Below are positions 1-11,236 of a stretch of 64,000 nucleotides of DNA, piece by piece (the stretch's first letter is position 1; each line of letters starts with the position of its first letter). Source of the DNA: Streptomyces griseicoloratus (GTDB lineage: Bacteria; Actinomycetota; Actinomycetes; Streptomycetales; Streptomycetaceae). The DNA lies in NCBI RefSeq assembly GCF_014534645.1, contig NZ_JACVQF010000187.1:248001-312000 (forward strand), written 5' to 3'. Below the pieces are notes generated by a model. The model searched no databases and was not told the origin of the DNA. It saw nothing but the letters and a program-made list of their open reading frames with translations. A program made the translations under genes and the position numbers.

Positions 1-1
1 G

Positions 2-352
2 CTCACCGGCGACGGCTGGGTGACCGAGACCACCTCGGCCAGCCTCGTGTGGTGGGAGGGCGCGGACCTGTGCCTGCCCGGCGAGGATCTGCCGGTGCTG
101 CCCGGGGTGACCGCCGCCTGGCTGGCGGACCGCGCCCGCCGGCTGGGCGTGCGGGTGCACCGGCGCCGGGCCCGCCCGGCCGACCTGGACGGGCGGGAGA
201 CCTGGGTGGTCAACGCCCTGCACGGGATCCGGCCGGTGACCTCCTGGTCCGGCACCTCCCTGCGGCCCGGCCCCGCGCGGCGCGCCCCGTCCTGGCAGCG
301 CGCCTGGCAGCGGGCCGCCCACCCGCTGCCGGGCATCCCGACCGCCGCCTGA
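2..352 (+). CDS. Class IV aminotransferase (C-terminal part)
   Basis: The 5' end lies outside the window; the frame is open from base 2 to a TGA at 350-352. The visible 116 residues look like the end of a fold-type IV PLP enzyme (branched-chain aminotransferase / aminodeoxychorismate lyase family). The motif LPVLPGVTAAWLADRAR with a downstream 'NALHGIRPVTSW' matches the region where these enzymes bind the PLP phosphate and shape the substrate pocket. The catalytic Lys is upstream and cannot be seen. It is read in the same direction as the FAD/NAD(P) gene 79 bp downstream, so the two may be co-transcribed. The amino donor or substrate cannot be told from this part; D-amino-acid transaminase and PabC-like lyases are alternatives within the family. 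Confidence 0.75.
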   Translation, partial: LTGDGWVTETTSASLVWWEGADLCLPGEDLPVLPGVTAAWLADRARRLGVRVHRRRARPADLDGRETWVVNALHGIRPVTSWSGTSLRPGPARRAPSWQRAWQRAAHPLPGIPTAA

Positions 353-431
353 CCCCCGACGCCTTGCCCTCGCCTCCCCCGCCCCGTCCCGGGCGCGCCC
401 GTCTGTCACTTTTCTTTCCGAGGAGAAACCC

Positions 432-2414
432 ATGTCTGCCCGCCACCTCACTCTGGCCGTCGTCGGAGCCGGTCCCCGGGGACTGTCCGTTCTCGAGCGG
501 ACCGTCGCCAACGCCCGTGCGCACCCGGACCGTTCGGTGACCGTGCACGTGATCGACGCGTTCCCGCCCGGCGCGGGCGCGGTGTGGCGGACGGGCCAGT
601 CCCGTCACCTGCTGATGAACACCGTGGCCTCGCAGGTCACCGTGTTCACGGACGGCTCCGTGCGGATGGCGGGGCCGCTGGTGCCCGGCCCGAGCCTGTA
701 CGAGTGGGCGCGGGCGCTGCCGTCCCGGCCCGGTGCACAGGACTTACCCGGCCATGTCCTGGCCGAGGCCCGTGACCTGGGCCCCGACTCGTATCCCACG
801 CGCGCCTTCTACGGGCACTATCTGCGCTGGGCCTTCGGGCACATCACCGCGCACGCCCCCGCCCACGTCCGCGTGCACACGCACCGCACCCGCGCGGTGG
901 CCCTCGACGACGCCGGACCGGACCGGGACGGCCCGCAGACCCTGCGGCTGGAGGACGGCACGGTGCTGACGGGCCTGGACGCGGTGGTCCTGGCCCAGGG
1001 GCACGTACCGGCGCGGCCCTCGCGCGGCGAGGCCGAACTGGCCGGGTGGGCCGGCCGTCACGGGCTGCGGTACGTCCCGCCGGGCAACCCCGCCGACCTG
1101 GACCTGTCGGGCATCGCCCCGGGCGAGACGGTTCTGCTGCGCGGTCTGGGGCTGAACTTCTTCGACCACATGGCCCTGTTCACCGTCGGCCGGGGCGGGA
1201 CGTTCGTGCGGGAGGAGGGGGCAGGGCTGACGTACCGGCCCTCGGGGCTGGAGCCGTCGCTGGTCGCCGGGTCCCGTCGCGGTGTGCCGTACCAGGCCCG
1301 GGGCGAGAACGAGAAGGGCGCCCACGGCCGGTACGTGCCGCGGCTGCTGACGGCCGGCCGGATAGAGCGGCTGCGGCGCGCACCGGTCGGCTTCGCCGCG
1401 GGCCTGTGGCCGCTGATCGCCGCCGAGGTGGAGAGCGTGTACTACCGCACGCTGCTGCGCTCCCGCGGGCGCGGAGCGGTGGGCGACCTGCTGGCCGAGC
1501 GGTATCTGGCCGCGCCTTCGGCGCAGGCCCGGACGTCCCTGCTGGACGCCTGCCGGATCGCGCCGGAGGACCGCTGGGACTGGGAGCGGGTCGCCCGGCC
1601 CTGCAAGGGGACCGCGTTCACCGGCCAGGACGACTTCACCGCGTGGCTGCTGGACTATCTGGAGCGGGACGCGGCCGAGGCGCGGCGGGGCAATGTGAGC
1701 GGTCCGGTGAAGGCGGCCCTGGACGTGCTGCGCGATCTGCGCAACGAGATCCGGCAGGTCGTCGACCACGGTGGGCTGCGGGCCGCGTCGCACCGCGACG
1801 ACCTCGACGGGTGGTACACGCCGCTCAACGCGTTCCTGTCGATCGGCCCGCCGGCCTCGCGCATCGAGGAGATGTCCGCGCTGATCCGGGCCGGGGTGCT
1901 GCGGGTGCTGGGCCCGGGGATGACGGTGCGCACCACCGAGGGTGACGGCGGGGCCGCGTTCACGGCGTTCTCCGCCGCGGTGCCCGGACCGGCGGTGCGG
2001 GCCGGGGTGCTGATCGAGGCGCGGCTGCCCGAGCCGGATGTGCGGCGGACCGCCGATCCGCTGCTCGGCCATCTGCTGACGACCGGTCAGGCCCGGCCGC
2101 ACACCCTCGTCGACGGCGAGGAGCGGTACGAGACGGGCGGGCTGTCGGTGACGCCGCGCCCGTACCGGGTCGTGGACGCCGCGGGCCGCGCCCATCCGCG
2201 GCGCTTCGCCTACGGCGTGCCCACGGAGGCCGTGCACTGGGCGACGGCGGCGGGGATACGGCCGGGTGTGGACTCGGTGATCCTCGGCGACGCCGACGCC
2301 ATCGCCCGCAGTCTGCTGGGGCTGCCGGAGCGGCCGGACGGGCCGGATGAGCCGGATGGGCCGGCGCAGTCCGCTTCGGCCCAGGTCGCCGTGGCGGCCG
2401 GGGGGCACGCGTAG
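432..2414 (+). CDS. FAD/NAD(P)-binding protein (NAD_binding_9 type)
   Basis: A 660-residue predicted flavoprotein. Residues 9-14 give a dinucleotide-binding GAGPRG loop followed by a family-typical 'GAVWRTGQSRHLLMNT' segment, the signature of the large FAD/NAD(P)-binding family related to flavin monooxygenases. A second nucleotide-binding stretch (VVLAQGHVPARP) is near residue 190. The start is supported by AGGAG at 421-425, six bases before the ATG. The C-terminus has a Pro/Asp/Gly repeat (RPDGPDEPDGPA) that is probably disordered. Members often sit in natural-product or siderophore clusters, but the substrate is unknown. It follows the aminotransferase and precedes a MarR gene that seems to have its own promoter. 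Confidence 0.8.
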   Translation: MSARHLTLAVVGAGPRGLSVLERTVANARAHPDRSVTVHVIDAFPPGAGAVWRTGQSRHLLMNTVASQVTVFTDGSVRMAGPLVPGPSLYEWARALPSRPGAQDLPGHVLAEARDLGPDSYPTRAFYGHYLRWAFGHITAHAPAHVRVHTHRTRAVALDDAGPDRDGPQTLRLEDGTVLTGLDAVVLAQGHVPARPSRGEAELAGWAGRHGLRYVPPGNPADLDLSGIAPGETVLLRGLGLNFFDHMALFTVGRGGTFVREEGAGLTYRPSGLEPSLVAGSRRGVPYQARGENEKGAHGRYVPRLLTAGRIERLRRAPVGFAAGLWPLIAAEVESVYYRTLLRSRGRGAVGDLLAERYLAAPSAQARTSLLDACRIAPEDRWDWERVARPCKGTAFTGQDDFTAWLLDYLERDAAEARRGNVSGPVKAALDVLRDLRNEIRQVVDHGGLRAASHRDDLDGWYTPLNAFLSIGPPASRIEEMSALIRAGVLRVLGPGMTVRTTEGDGGAAFTAFSAAVPGPAVRAGVLIEARLPEPDVRRTADPLLGHLLTTGQARPHTLVDGEERYETGGLSVTPRPYRVVDAAGRAHPRRFAYGVPTEAVHWATAAGIRPGVDSVILGDADAIARSLLGLPERPDGPDEPDGPAQSASAQVAVAAGGHA

Positions 2415-2418
2415 CGCG

Positions 2419-2447
2419 TGGAACGCCACTTCGCCGTTGTCTAGACT
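2419..2447 (+). promoter_or_regulatory. Candidate promoter for the MarR gene
   Basis: TGGAAC (2419-2424) and TAGACT (2442-2447) are separated by 17 bp, a fair match to a housekeeping sigma promoter. The predicted start of transcription near 2454 would leave a leader of about 18 bases before the ATG at 2472. The element lies just after the stop of the flavoprotein gene. Called from spacing and partial consensus only. Confidence 0.3.
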
Positions 2448-2471
2448 GCGCTGCCGCGTAGAAAGGTTCCG

Positions 2472-2996
2472 ATGGAGACGACATCCGCGTCACGGTGCAC
2501 ACCGGCCCACCTCGCGTCCCAGGCGGCGCGGCTCGCCGCCGCCATGGACGCCGTCACGGACGCCGAGGCCGCCCGGTGGGGTCTGACCCGCGCCGACTTC
2601 GAGGTGCTCGCCGCGCTGCGGGACGCCGGCGAGGAGCACGGGTACCGGCTCCGGCCGACGGAGCTGGCGGAACGGTGCCGGCTGTCCTCCGGCGGAACGA
2701 GCAACATCATCCGCAGGATGACCGAGTCCGGCTATGTGGTCCGGGAGGCCGATCTGCGGGACGGGCGCGGCTCGTGGGCCCAGCTGACGCAGGAGGGGCT
2801 GCGGGTCGAGGAGGAGGTGCGCGGCGCGGCGGACGCCGTCTACGAGCGGCTGCTGGGCCCGTTGCCGGGGGGTGTCGTCGAGGCGCTGTCCGGGCTGATC
2901 TCGCTGGTCGCCGCGTCCTTGGAGAGCGATGCCGGGGCGCAGGGGGAGGCGGCCGGGCCGGTCAGCGCGCCCCGGGGCCGGTCAGCTCGGCGATGA
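2472..2996 (+). CDS. MarR-family transcriptional regulator
   Basis: A 174-residue MarR/SlyA-type winged-helix repressor. The recognition helix and wing are visible around residues 55-100: 'LRPTELAERCRLSSGGTSNIIRRM' pattern followed by RDGRGSWAQLTQEG. AAAGG lies five bases before the ATG. The last 35 bp overlap the end of the convergent DsbA-like gene, so the two transcripts are antisense at their 3' ends. Likely targets are the neighbouring flavoprotein or GlgE/DsbA genes, but no operator is evident. The C-terminal 20 residues are low-complexity. Confidence 0.88.
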   Translation: METTSASRCTPAHLASQAARLAAAMDAVTDAEAARWGLTRADFEVLAALRDAGEEHGYRLRPTELAERCRLSSGGTSNIIRRMTESGYVVREADLRDGRGSWAQLTQEGLRVEEEVRGAADAVYERLLGPLPGGVVEALSGLISLVAASLESDAGAQGEAAGPVSAPRGRSARR

Positions 2997-3564
2997 CGTC
3001 GCGCACCCGCTCCGGGGTGGGCACCCCTTCGGCCCGCCAGCGGCCGATGAGCACGGTCGGGACGGTGTGGACGCGGTGGACGCGGCGGGCGTCGCGCTGC
3101 TCGCGGCGGTGGCGTTCGGCGTCCCGCGCGGAGGTGATGCGGGCCCGTACGCCGTCCGGGTCCAGGCCGGCCTCCCGGGCGACGGCCAGCACGACGGAGG
3201 GGTCGCCGATGTCGCGCTGTTCGCGGAAGTGGGCGGCGAACATGCGGTCGTTGTACTCCTCCGCCGCGCCGTGTTCCCGGGCGTAGCAATAGCCGCGCAG
3301 GGCGAGCGCGGTGCGCGGCAGCGGCAGCCGGTGCGGGGGGCCGACGGGGACGCCGAGCCGGCGGGCCATCGGCACCACGGAGTTCTCCCACACGCCCGAG
3401 GGGTGGTCGCCCTCCCCGGCCCGCGGGGTGCCCTCGGGATGCAGTTCCAGGGGGTGCCACAGGATGCGGGTCCCGGGGTCGGTGACCGCGTCGGCCAGTA
3501 CCTTCCGGACCATCACCGAGAAGGGGCAGATGTAGTCGAACCAGACCTCGATCGTCAGGGGCAT
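2962..3564 (-). CDS. DsbA/FrnE-family thioredoxin-fold protein
   Basis: A 200-residue DsbA-like protein of the FrnE/2-hydroxychromene-2-carboxylate isomerase group. It starts with 'IEVWFDYICPFS' at residues 5-16 and ends with the conserved cis-Pro segment VHTVPTVLIGRW. The redox motif is CPFS rather than CxxC, so only one active-site Cys is present; many FrnE-type proteins share this and may be isomerases or glutathione/mycothiol-linked enzymes rather than disulfide oxidases. There is no signal peptide, so it is cytoplasmic. It begins 24 bp after the maltokinase stop and is probably the last gene of the glgE operon, where a branching enzyme is usually found. A paralogue lies at 24847-25542. 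Confidence 0.82.
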   Translation of the reverse strand: MPLTIEVWFDYICPFSVMVRKVLADAVTDPGTRILWHPLELHPEGTPRAGEGDHPSGVWENSVVPMARRLGVPVGPPHRLPLPRTALALRGYCYAREHGAAEEYNDRMFAAHFREQRDIGDPSVVLAVAREAGLDPDGVRARITSARDAERHRREQRDARRVHRVHTVPTVLIGRWRAEGVPTPERVRDVIAELTGPGAR

Positions 3565-3588
3565 GGCGAAGCTCCGTCAGGTGGTGTG

Positions 3589-4964
3589 TTACGTCCGGCC
3601 GAGCATCCGGGCGAGGGCGCGCAGCGGCACGTGGCGCAGGGCGGGCCGGTGGCGGGCCTCGTACAGCGTCTCGTAGACCGCCTTGTGCAGGACGCAGGCG
3701 TACAGCAGCGGCCGCTGGTCGCGCGGGTCGGTGCCCGCTTGTGCGGCGTAGCCGCGGCAGAAGGCGTCCTGGGCGCGTGCGGACGGCGGCGGCTGCGCCG
3801 GGTCGCCGGCCGGGCCCGGGCGGACGGCGAGGTCGGCGGCGTAGTCGAAGGAGCGCAGCATGCCCGCCACGTCCCGCAGCGGCGAGTGCGGCACGGTGCG
3901 CTCCGGGATCGGCAGCGCGGGCTCTCCCTCGAAGTCGATGACGACCCAGCCGGCGTCGCCGCGCAGCAGCTGCCCGAGGTGCAGATCGCCGTGGATGCGC
4001 TGGGCGGTCGCGCCGCCGGGCAGGGCGGCGACGGCGTCGAAGGCGTCGGTGAGGTCGCCGGCGAGGGGGTCCAGTTCCGGTACGGCCGTGCGGGCCTCGG
4101 CGAGCTGCCGTCGCATCTCGGCCGCCAGCGCCGCCAGGCGGGGCGGGGTCAGCTCCACGGTGCCGAAGGCGTCGGCGAGGGCGGTGTGCACGCGGGCGAC
4201 CGTGCGGCCCATGCGGTGGGCCTCGGTGAGCAGGTCGCCGGTGGCGCCCTGTTCGAGGGCCCGGGTGACCACGCTCCAGCCGTCGGGGGCGCCGGGCAGG
4301 AAACGCTGGATGACGGCGAGGGTGACGGGGGCGTCGCCGAGGCTGCCCTCCACGGCGCCGTACACGGGGGCCGCGCGCCCGCTGCCGTGCGCCAGCAGGG
4401 CGCGCTGCACCTCCAGGTCCGGGTTGACGCCGGGGTGCAGGCGCCGGAAGAACTTGACGAGGTAGCGGTCGTCCACGACCACGGAGGTGTTGCTCTGTTC
4501 GACGCCGAGGGGGCGGCAGTCGCCGACCGGGTGGGTGGCGAAGCGGGCGCTGTCGGGTGCGGGCTCGCTCGTGCCGGCGAGGTCGCCGCTGCGCTGCCGG
4601 CCGGCCACCAGCCGGAACAGGGCGCGCAGCAGTACCGGGTCGGCGACCGCCTCGTAGACGACGAGGTCGTCGAGTGCGGCGATGACGTGGCCGGCGGCCG
4701 CGTCCGGGACGGTGCCGGCGAGGGCGACGACGGTCTGGAAGTGGTCGGCGCCGCCGTCGGCGAACTCGGCGCGCAGGACGAGGACGAAGCCGCGCAGGTC
4801 CTGGCGGTTGTCGGGCAGCGGCACGGGGGCGCTGCGCACGAGGCGGACACCGGTGAGGGCGCGGCCCTTGCCGGCGTACCACCGCTGCCAGGGCAGCCAG
4901 GCGGCCAGGGCCCGCTCCAGGCGGTCCGTGGGCAGCGGCGGCGCGGCCTCGGTCGTCGGCGGGG

Positions 4965-4968
<4 letters not shown>
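3589..4968 (-). CDS. mak: Maltokinase (Pep2/Mak)
   Basis: A 459-residue maltokinase that phosphorylates maltose with ATP to alpha-maltose-1-phosphate, the donor for GlgE. Family features are the N-terminal '[13 protein letters not shown]' block, a kinase-like catalytic segment [10 protein letters not shown] and the metal-binding VIDFEGEP. The open frame runs far upstream, but the true start is the ATG at 4968, which overlaps the treS stop as ATGA (4965-4968). This coupling supports equimolar expression with TreS, with which Pep2 is known to form a complex in actinobacteria. Length is typical. Confidence 0.93.
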
Positions 4969-6688
<1,720 letters not shown>

Positions 6689-6692
<4 letters not shown>

Positions 6693-8671
6693 CTGGTCCT
6701 CCAGGCGAAGATGCGGGCGGCGGCCCGTTCCGGGCCGAGCTTGACGGGGACCACCGGGCCGAGTTCGGCGACCTCCCCGGTGACCTCGTCCACGGCGGTG
6801 AAGGGCGTCCGCGGCCTGCCGAGCCGGTCCAGGTCGAGGGCGACGGTGCCCTCCTCGGTGTCCGAGGGGTTGAGGCTGACGACGCACAGCACGGCGTCGC
6901 CGGTGGCGGGGTCGGTCTTGCTGTAGGCGATGAGTGCGTCGTTGTCGACGGGGTGGAAGCACAGGGTGCGCAGTTGCTGGAGTGCCGGGTGGTCGCGTCG
7001 TATCCGGTTCAGCAGGGTGAGCCAGGGCTCCAGGGAGCGGCCCCGGGCGAGGGCGCCGTCGAAGTCGCGCGGGCGCAGCTGGTACTTCTCCGAGTCCAGG
7101 TACTCCTCGCTGCCCGGCCGCAGCGCCCGGTCCTCGTACAGCTCGTAGCCGGAGTACACCCCCCAGCTGGGCGAGAGGGTGGCCGCGAGGGCGGCGCGCA
7201 GCGCGAACATGCCGGGGCCGCCGCGCTGGAGGGCCACGGGCAGGATGTCGGGGGTGTTGACGAAGAGGTTGGGGCGCAGGAAGTCGGCGTCCGCGGCCAG
7301 TTCGGTGAGGTAGGAGGTCAGCTCCTGCTTGGTGGTGCGCCAGGTGAAGTAGGTGTAGGACTGGGCGAATCCGCGCCGGGCGAGGCCCTTGAGCACGGCC
7401 GGGCGGGTGAAGGCCTCGGCGAGGAAGAACACGTCGGGGTGGGTGCCGCGGACCGTGCGGATCAGCCACTCCCAGAAGTCCGGCGGCTTGGTGTGGGGGT
7501 TGTCGACCCGGAAGATGCGCACGCCGCGGTCGATCCAGAGGCGGACGATGCTCAGCACTTCCGCGTACAGGGTGCCGGGCGCGGTGTCGAAGTCGAGGGG
7601 GTAGATGTCCTCGTACTTCTTGGGCGGGTTCTCGGCGAAGGCGATGGTGCCGTCGGGGCGTGCGGTGAACCATTCGGGGTGTTCGGTGACCCACGGGTGG
7701 TCGGGGGCGCACTGGAGCGCCAGGTCCAGGGCCACCTCCAGGCCCAGGCTGCGGGCGGTCGCGGTGAAGCGGGTGAAGTCCTCGACGGTGCCGAGCAGCG
7801 GGTGGACGGCGTCGTGGCCGCCTTCGCGGGCGCCTACGGCCCACGGGGAGCCGACGTCGTCGGGGCCGGCGGTGAGGGTGTTGTTCGGGCCCTTGCGGTG
7901 GACGCGCCCGATGGGGTGGACGGGCGGCAGGTAGACGACGTCGAACCCCATCCGGGCGATCCGCGGCAGTTCCCGGGCCGCGGTGCGCAGCGTGCCGTGG
8001 AGGGGGGTGCCGTCGGCGGCGGTGCCTCCGGTGGAGCGCGGGAAGAACTCGTACCAGCTTCCGAACAGGGCCCTGTGGCGGTCCACGGACACCCGGCGAA
8101 TCGTTCCTTCGGTGAGCAGGTCGCGGGGCGGGTCGGCGGTGACGAGACGGTGCACGGGCTCGGACAGGGCGGGGCCGACGCGCTGCGGCAGGGGCCGGGC
8201 GGCATCGCGCAGAGCCGCGACGGCCCGGTCGAGGACACCGCGCGCGTCCTGTCCGGGGGCGCCGGGCGCGTGCGCGTCCTGTCCGGGTGGTCGCACGCGC
8301 TCCAGCAGCCGGGCTCCCTCCTCCAGTTCGTTGGACAGGTCGGTCAGGCCCGCACCGAGCTTGGCCTGCAGGCCCGACCGCCACGTCGTCCACGGATCCG
8401 CCCAGGCCAGGATGCGGAAGCTGCTCTCTCCCGGGGACCTGGGCACGACGACGGCGTGCCAGCGGTCGCCGCCGGGCTCCTGCCGCTGCATCGGCACGGT
8501 GCTGGTGCGGCCGTCCGGCTCCCGCCATTCGACGGCGGCGCCGACGGCCCCGTGCCCTTCTCTCCATACGGTGGCGCTGATCACCAGGTGCTCGCCCACG
8601 GCCGCCTTGGCGGGATACCCGCCGTGGCCGACCACGGGTGACTCATCGTCGATTCCGAGACGACCGACCAT
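6689..8671 (-). CDS. glgE: Alpha-1,4-glucan:maltose-1-phosphate maltosyltransferase
   Basis: A 660-residue GH13_3 enzyme that extends alpha-1,4-glucan with maltosyl units from maltose-1-phosphate. The nucleophile is Asp390 in [14 protein letters not shown] and the acid/base Glu419 in [10 protein letters not shown]; both sit about four residues before the positions known from the Streptomyces coelicolor enzyme. Domain order is an N-terminal Ig-like domain (about 1-110), a helical insert rich in Ala/Arg/Pro, then the catalytic barrel. GGGAG precedes the ATG by seven bases. It starts 37 bp after the acyltransferase stop, so the two may share a transcript, and is translationally coupled to treS. 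Confidence 0.95.
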
Positions 8672-8708
8672 TGTTCACTCCCAGTGGTCACAGCTGAGAC
8701 TGACCGGT

Positions 8709-9932
8709 TCATGGTTGTTTCACGCGAAAGCAACGGGCAAGGAATGAGGCCCGACTTGGGCGAGTCGCGGAAATCGCGGAATGTTTTCCGCGGCCGTCGC
8801 CCCTGGTTCCCCAGCGGCGCATCACCGGCTTTTCCAGGCCCTGATGGAGCAGCCAGGAAAGCATCAGCGCGACCACGAACGAGAGCAGGATCACAAGGAA
8901 TTCGGCTATCGGCCCGCGGCCGTCCGCGTCCAGGGCGCGGTGGACGTGGACCACGACCGGGCGGTGCACCAGGTAGAAGGCGAAGGAGAGTTCGCCGAGC
9001 CGCACGGCGGCCGGGTGCCCGGCCCGTCCGGTGCGTCCGCGCAGCCCGGCGTCGGCCACCGCGCCCACCACCAGGGCGAGGGGGACGACGGTCGCGGCGG
9101 CCAGGCCGTACAGATAGGGCAGGCAGGTGGCCAGGGCGCAGGCCAGGACGGCCAGGGCGGCGGCGGGCGCGGGGCCGGGCCCCCGCCAGCGGCCCTCGCG
9201 CACGATCCGGGCGAGCAGCATGCCGAGGACGAACTCCGGCAGCCGGGCGGCGGGCAGCACGTAGACGGCCCAGTAGTGCCACAGGCCGGGGGTGCCGTCG
9301 GGCATGGGCAGGGCCGGGCCGGCGGGCAGCAGCAGGGGCACGGCCGCGGGCAGGCAGACGGTGCTGCCGGCGGCGGCCCCGGCGGCGGCCCACAGGTGCC
9401 GGGGGCGGATCCTCGACAGGACGGACCACAGGGCGGGGAACAGCGCGTAGAACAGCACTTCGGCCGAGAGCGACCAGCTCACGGGGTTGCCGCTGACGAA
9501 CACTTGCGGGCTGGGCACCCAGGCGTGCAGGAGCAGCAGGTTCACGGCGGCCGTGCCGGGGGCGGGCAGGTCACCGGCCGCGCCTGCCACGGCGAAGGCG
9601 GCCAGCGCCGTGGCGAGGTGACTCGGGTACACCTTGGCGGCACGGCGTCGCCAGAAGCGGCGCGCGGTGTCGCCGCAACGGGCCGAGAAGGCCAGGACGA
9701 AGCCGCTGAGGACGAAGAAGAAGGACACGCCGGCCCAGCCGGCCTTGGCGGGCAGCGCGGCCGGGCCCGGGCCGGGGGCCGGCACGGCCGCGAGCCAGGC
9801 GTGGAAGACGAACACGCCCAGGGCGGCCGCGAACCGCAGGCCGGTCAGCGCCGGCAGCCGGGCCGGCGCCCGGGCCTGCCGCGGCGGCCTGCGCGCCGGG
9901 GACCGGGGGGTGGGGCCGGACGGGGGCCTCAT
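8709..9932 (-). CDS. Acyltransferase 3 family membrane protein (MdmB-like)
   Basis: A 407-residue integral membrane O-acyltransferase of the Acyl_transf_3/OafA family. It begins 'LPALTGLRFAAALGVFVFHAW', typical of macrolide 3-O-acyltransferase-like proteins, and has about ten hydrophobic segments; 'GVSFFFVLSGFVLAFS' and 'SWSLSAEVLFYALFP' are family blocks. The frame extends 71 codons upstream, but that stretch is Arg/Pro low-complexity. The ATG at 9932 has AGGAGG 11 bases upstream and is preferred. The family acylates sugars, glucans or secondary metabolites using acyl-CoA; next to glgE it might modify a glucan or trehalose product. A close paralogue lies at 21866-23101. Confidence 0.85.
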   Translation of the reverse strand: MRPPSGPTPRSPARRPPRQARAPARLPALTGLRFAAALGVFVFHAWLAAVPAPGPGPAALPAKAGWAGVSFFFVLSGFVLAFSARCGDTARRFWRRRAAKVYPSHLATALAAFAVAGAAGDLPAPGTAAVNLLLLHAWVPSPQVFVSGNPVSWSLSAEVLFYALFPALWSVLSRIRPRHLWAAAGAAAGSTVCLPAAVPLLLPAGPALPMPDGTPGLWHYWAVYVLPAARLPEFVLGMLLARIVREGRWRGPGPAPAAALAVLACALATCLPYLYGLAAATVVPLALVVGAVADAGLRGRTGRAGHPAAVRLGELSFAFYLVHRPVVVHVHRALDADGRGPIAEFLVILLSFVVALMLSWLLHQGLEKPVMRRWGTRGDGRGKHSAISATRPSRASFLARCFRVKQP

Positions 9933-10363
9933 CGGTACGGCAGCCTCCTGGCTCAGGACATGTGCCGGACGGCACCGGGTCGCACCGCGGTCCGGGGGCC
10001 GGGACCGGGGCCGGGGACGGGGACGGGGACGTGATCGTCGCCGGCATCCGCAGCGCCCCGGGCACCGGGGCGATGCGGGCGGCGGCTCGGGGCTCGCCGC
10101 GCCGGCCGGCGACTCGGTGCCGGTGCGGGAGCCGAGCGGCGTCATGGGGCGCGGCCGGCGCGAGCAAATTACTCCGCGCCCTGTCGGAATTCACGCTTCC
10201 AGTTCTATTGGGCCAAGTTGGAGAAGTCTCCCGTCAACACCCTTGCCTCATTGCGGATATCCCTTGCCCAAGGCTTCACTCGACAACGTCTGCTGTTCCC
10301 GATCCCGGCCCCGTGCACCGCATTCGGAGGGCGGGGAACCCTTTTGACAGCGAGGAGACATCC
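9933..10363. promoter_or_regulatory. Divergent intergenic region with G-tract repeat
   Basis: This 431-bp gap separates the minus-strand acyltransferase/glgE run from the plus-strand DJ-1 operon and must hold promoters for both. From 9994 to 10028 the plus strand carries six runs of three to five G separated by 2-3 bases (ACGGGG/CCGGGG hexamers), which could form a G-quadruplex. From about 10165 to 10330 base composition is clearly less GC-rich than the flanks, as expected for promoters. No convincing -10/-35 pair or gene was found. Confidence 0.45.
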
Positions 10364-11191
10364 GTGTCCAAACGCATCCTGGTGGTGCTTTCCGAATACG
10401 GCTATTGGGGGGAGGAACTGGTCGGTCCCCTGGAGGCCTTCGACGCCCGCGGATACCGCACGACGTTCATCACCCCCACCGGGAAGAGGGCGCACGCGCT
10501 GCCGCCGAGCCTGGACTCCGAGTACATCGACCCGCCGCTCGGGCGCTCGGTCACCACGCGTGACATGGCCCGCAGGGCGCGGGCGCTGGACGACTCCAGC
10601 CGCCTGGACAACCCGCTGAGCCTGGCCGAACTGCTCCCCGAGCGCCCCTACTTCAGCTCCCTGAACCACCTGCGGGAGCTGGAGGACTACCACCGCCGGC
10701 TGGCCACGGCCACCACCGAGCTGCTGTCCGGCTTCGACGCCCTGGTGATCGTGGGCGGCAGCGGTCCCATCGTCGACCTGGCCAACAACGAGCGGCTGCA
10801 CGAGCTGGTCCTCGCCTTCGTCGCCGCCGACAAGCCGATCCTCGCCGAGTGCTACGGCGTCGCCGCGCTGGCCTTCGCCCGTGACTGGGAGACGCGCCGC
10901 AGCATCCTGTGGGGCAAGCACGTCACCGGGCACCCCAAGGAGTACGACTACAAGGACGGCACCGGGTTCCTCGGCGTCGAGTTCAACATGGGCCCGCCGC
11001 CGTACCCGCTGGAGTACATCCTGCGCGACGCCACGGGGCCCGACGGCGGCTTCCACGGCAACGTCGGCAAGGAGACCTCCGTCATCGTCGACCACCCCTT
11101 CGTCACGGCCCGGTCGACGCCCGACTCCGTTCCCTCGGGCGAACTGCTCGTCGAGGTGCTGGAGAACGGGCTGCGCCGGCACGGCTGGTAA
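10364..11191 (+). CDS. DJ-1/PfpI-family protein
   Basis: A 275-residue class I glutamine-amidotransferase-like protein. It opens with 'KRILVVLSEYGYWGEEL' and has the nucleophile elbow ILAECYGVAALAF, where Cys is the expected reactive residue. The length and insert resemble Hsp31/HchA-type members more than the short PfpI proteases. The chosen start is GTG at 10364, six bases after GAGGAG (10352-10357); the frame remains open upstream without a better site. It is the first gene of a plus-strand operon and is followed 45 bp later by a TPP-dependent enzyme, suggesting a shared aldehyde- or ketoacid-type pathway. The reaction is unknown. Confidence 0.8.
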   Translation: MSKRILVVLSEYGYWGEELVGPLEAFDARGYRTTFITPTGKRAHALPPSLDSEYIDPPLGRSVTTRDMARRARALDDSSRLDNPLSLAELLPERPYFSSLNHLRELEDYHRRLATATTELLSGFDALVIVGGSGPIVDLANNERLHELVLAFVAADKPILAECYGVAALAFARDWETRRSILWGKHVTGHPKEYDYKDGTGFLGVEFNMGPPPYPLEYILRDATGPDGGFHGNVGKETSVIVDHPFVTARSTPDSVPSGELLVEVLENGLRRHGW

Positions 11192-11236
11192 CCGCGCAGC
11201 GGGCAACGGCACGCGACCGTGAGGAGAACTGCATCC

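Noticed and set aside
744-2429. A 561-codon minus-strand frame opposite the flavoprotein gene
   Set aside because: Composition is Arg/Gly/Pro shadow coding typical of high-GC DNA and no motifs were seen.
9932-10145. An N-terminal 71-residue extension of the first acyltransferase
   Set aside because: It is Arg/Pro low-complexity over the G-tract repeat; the ATG at 9932 has a good ribosome site and matches the family start.
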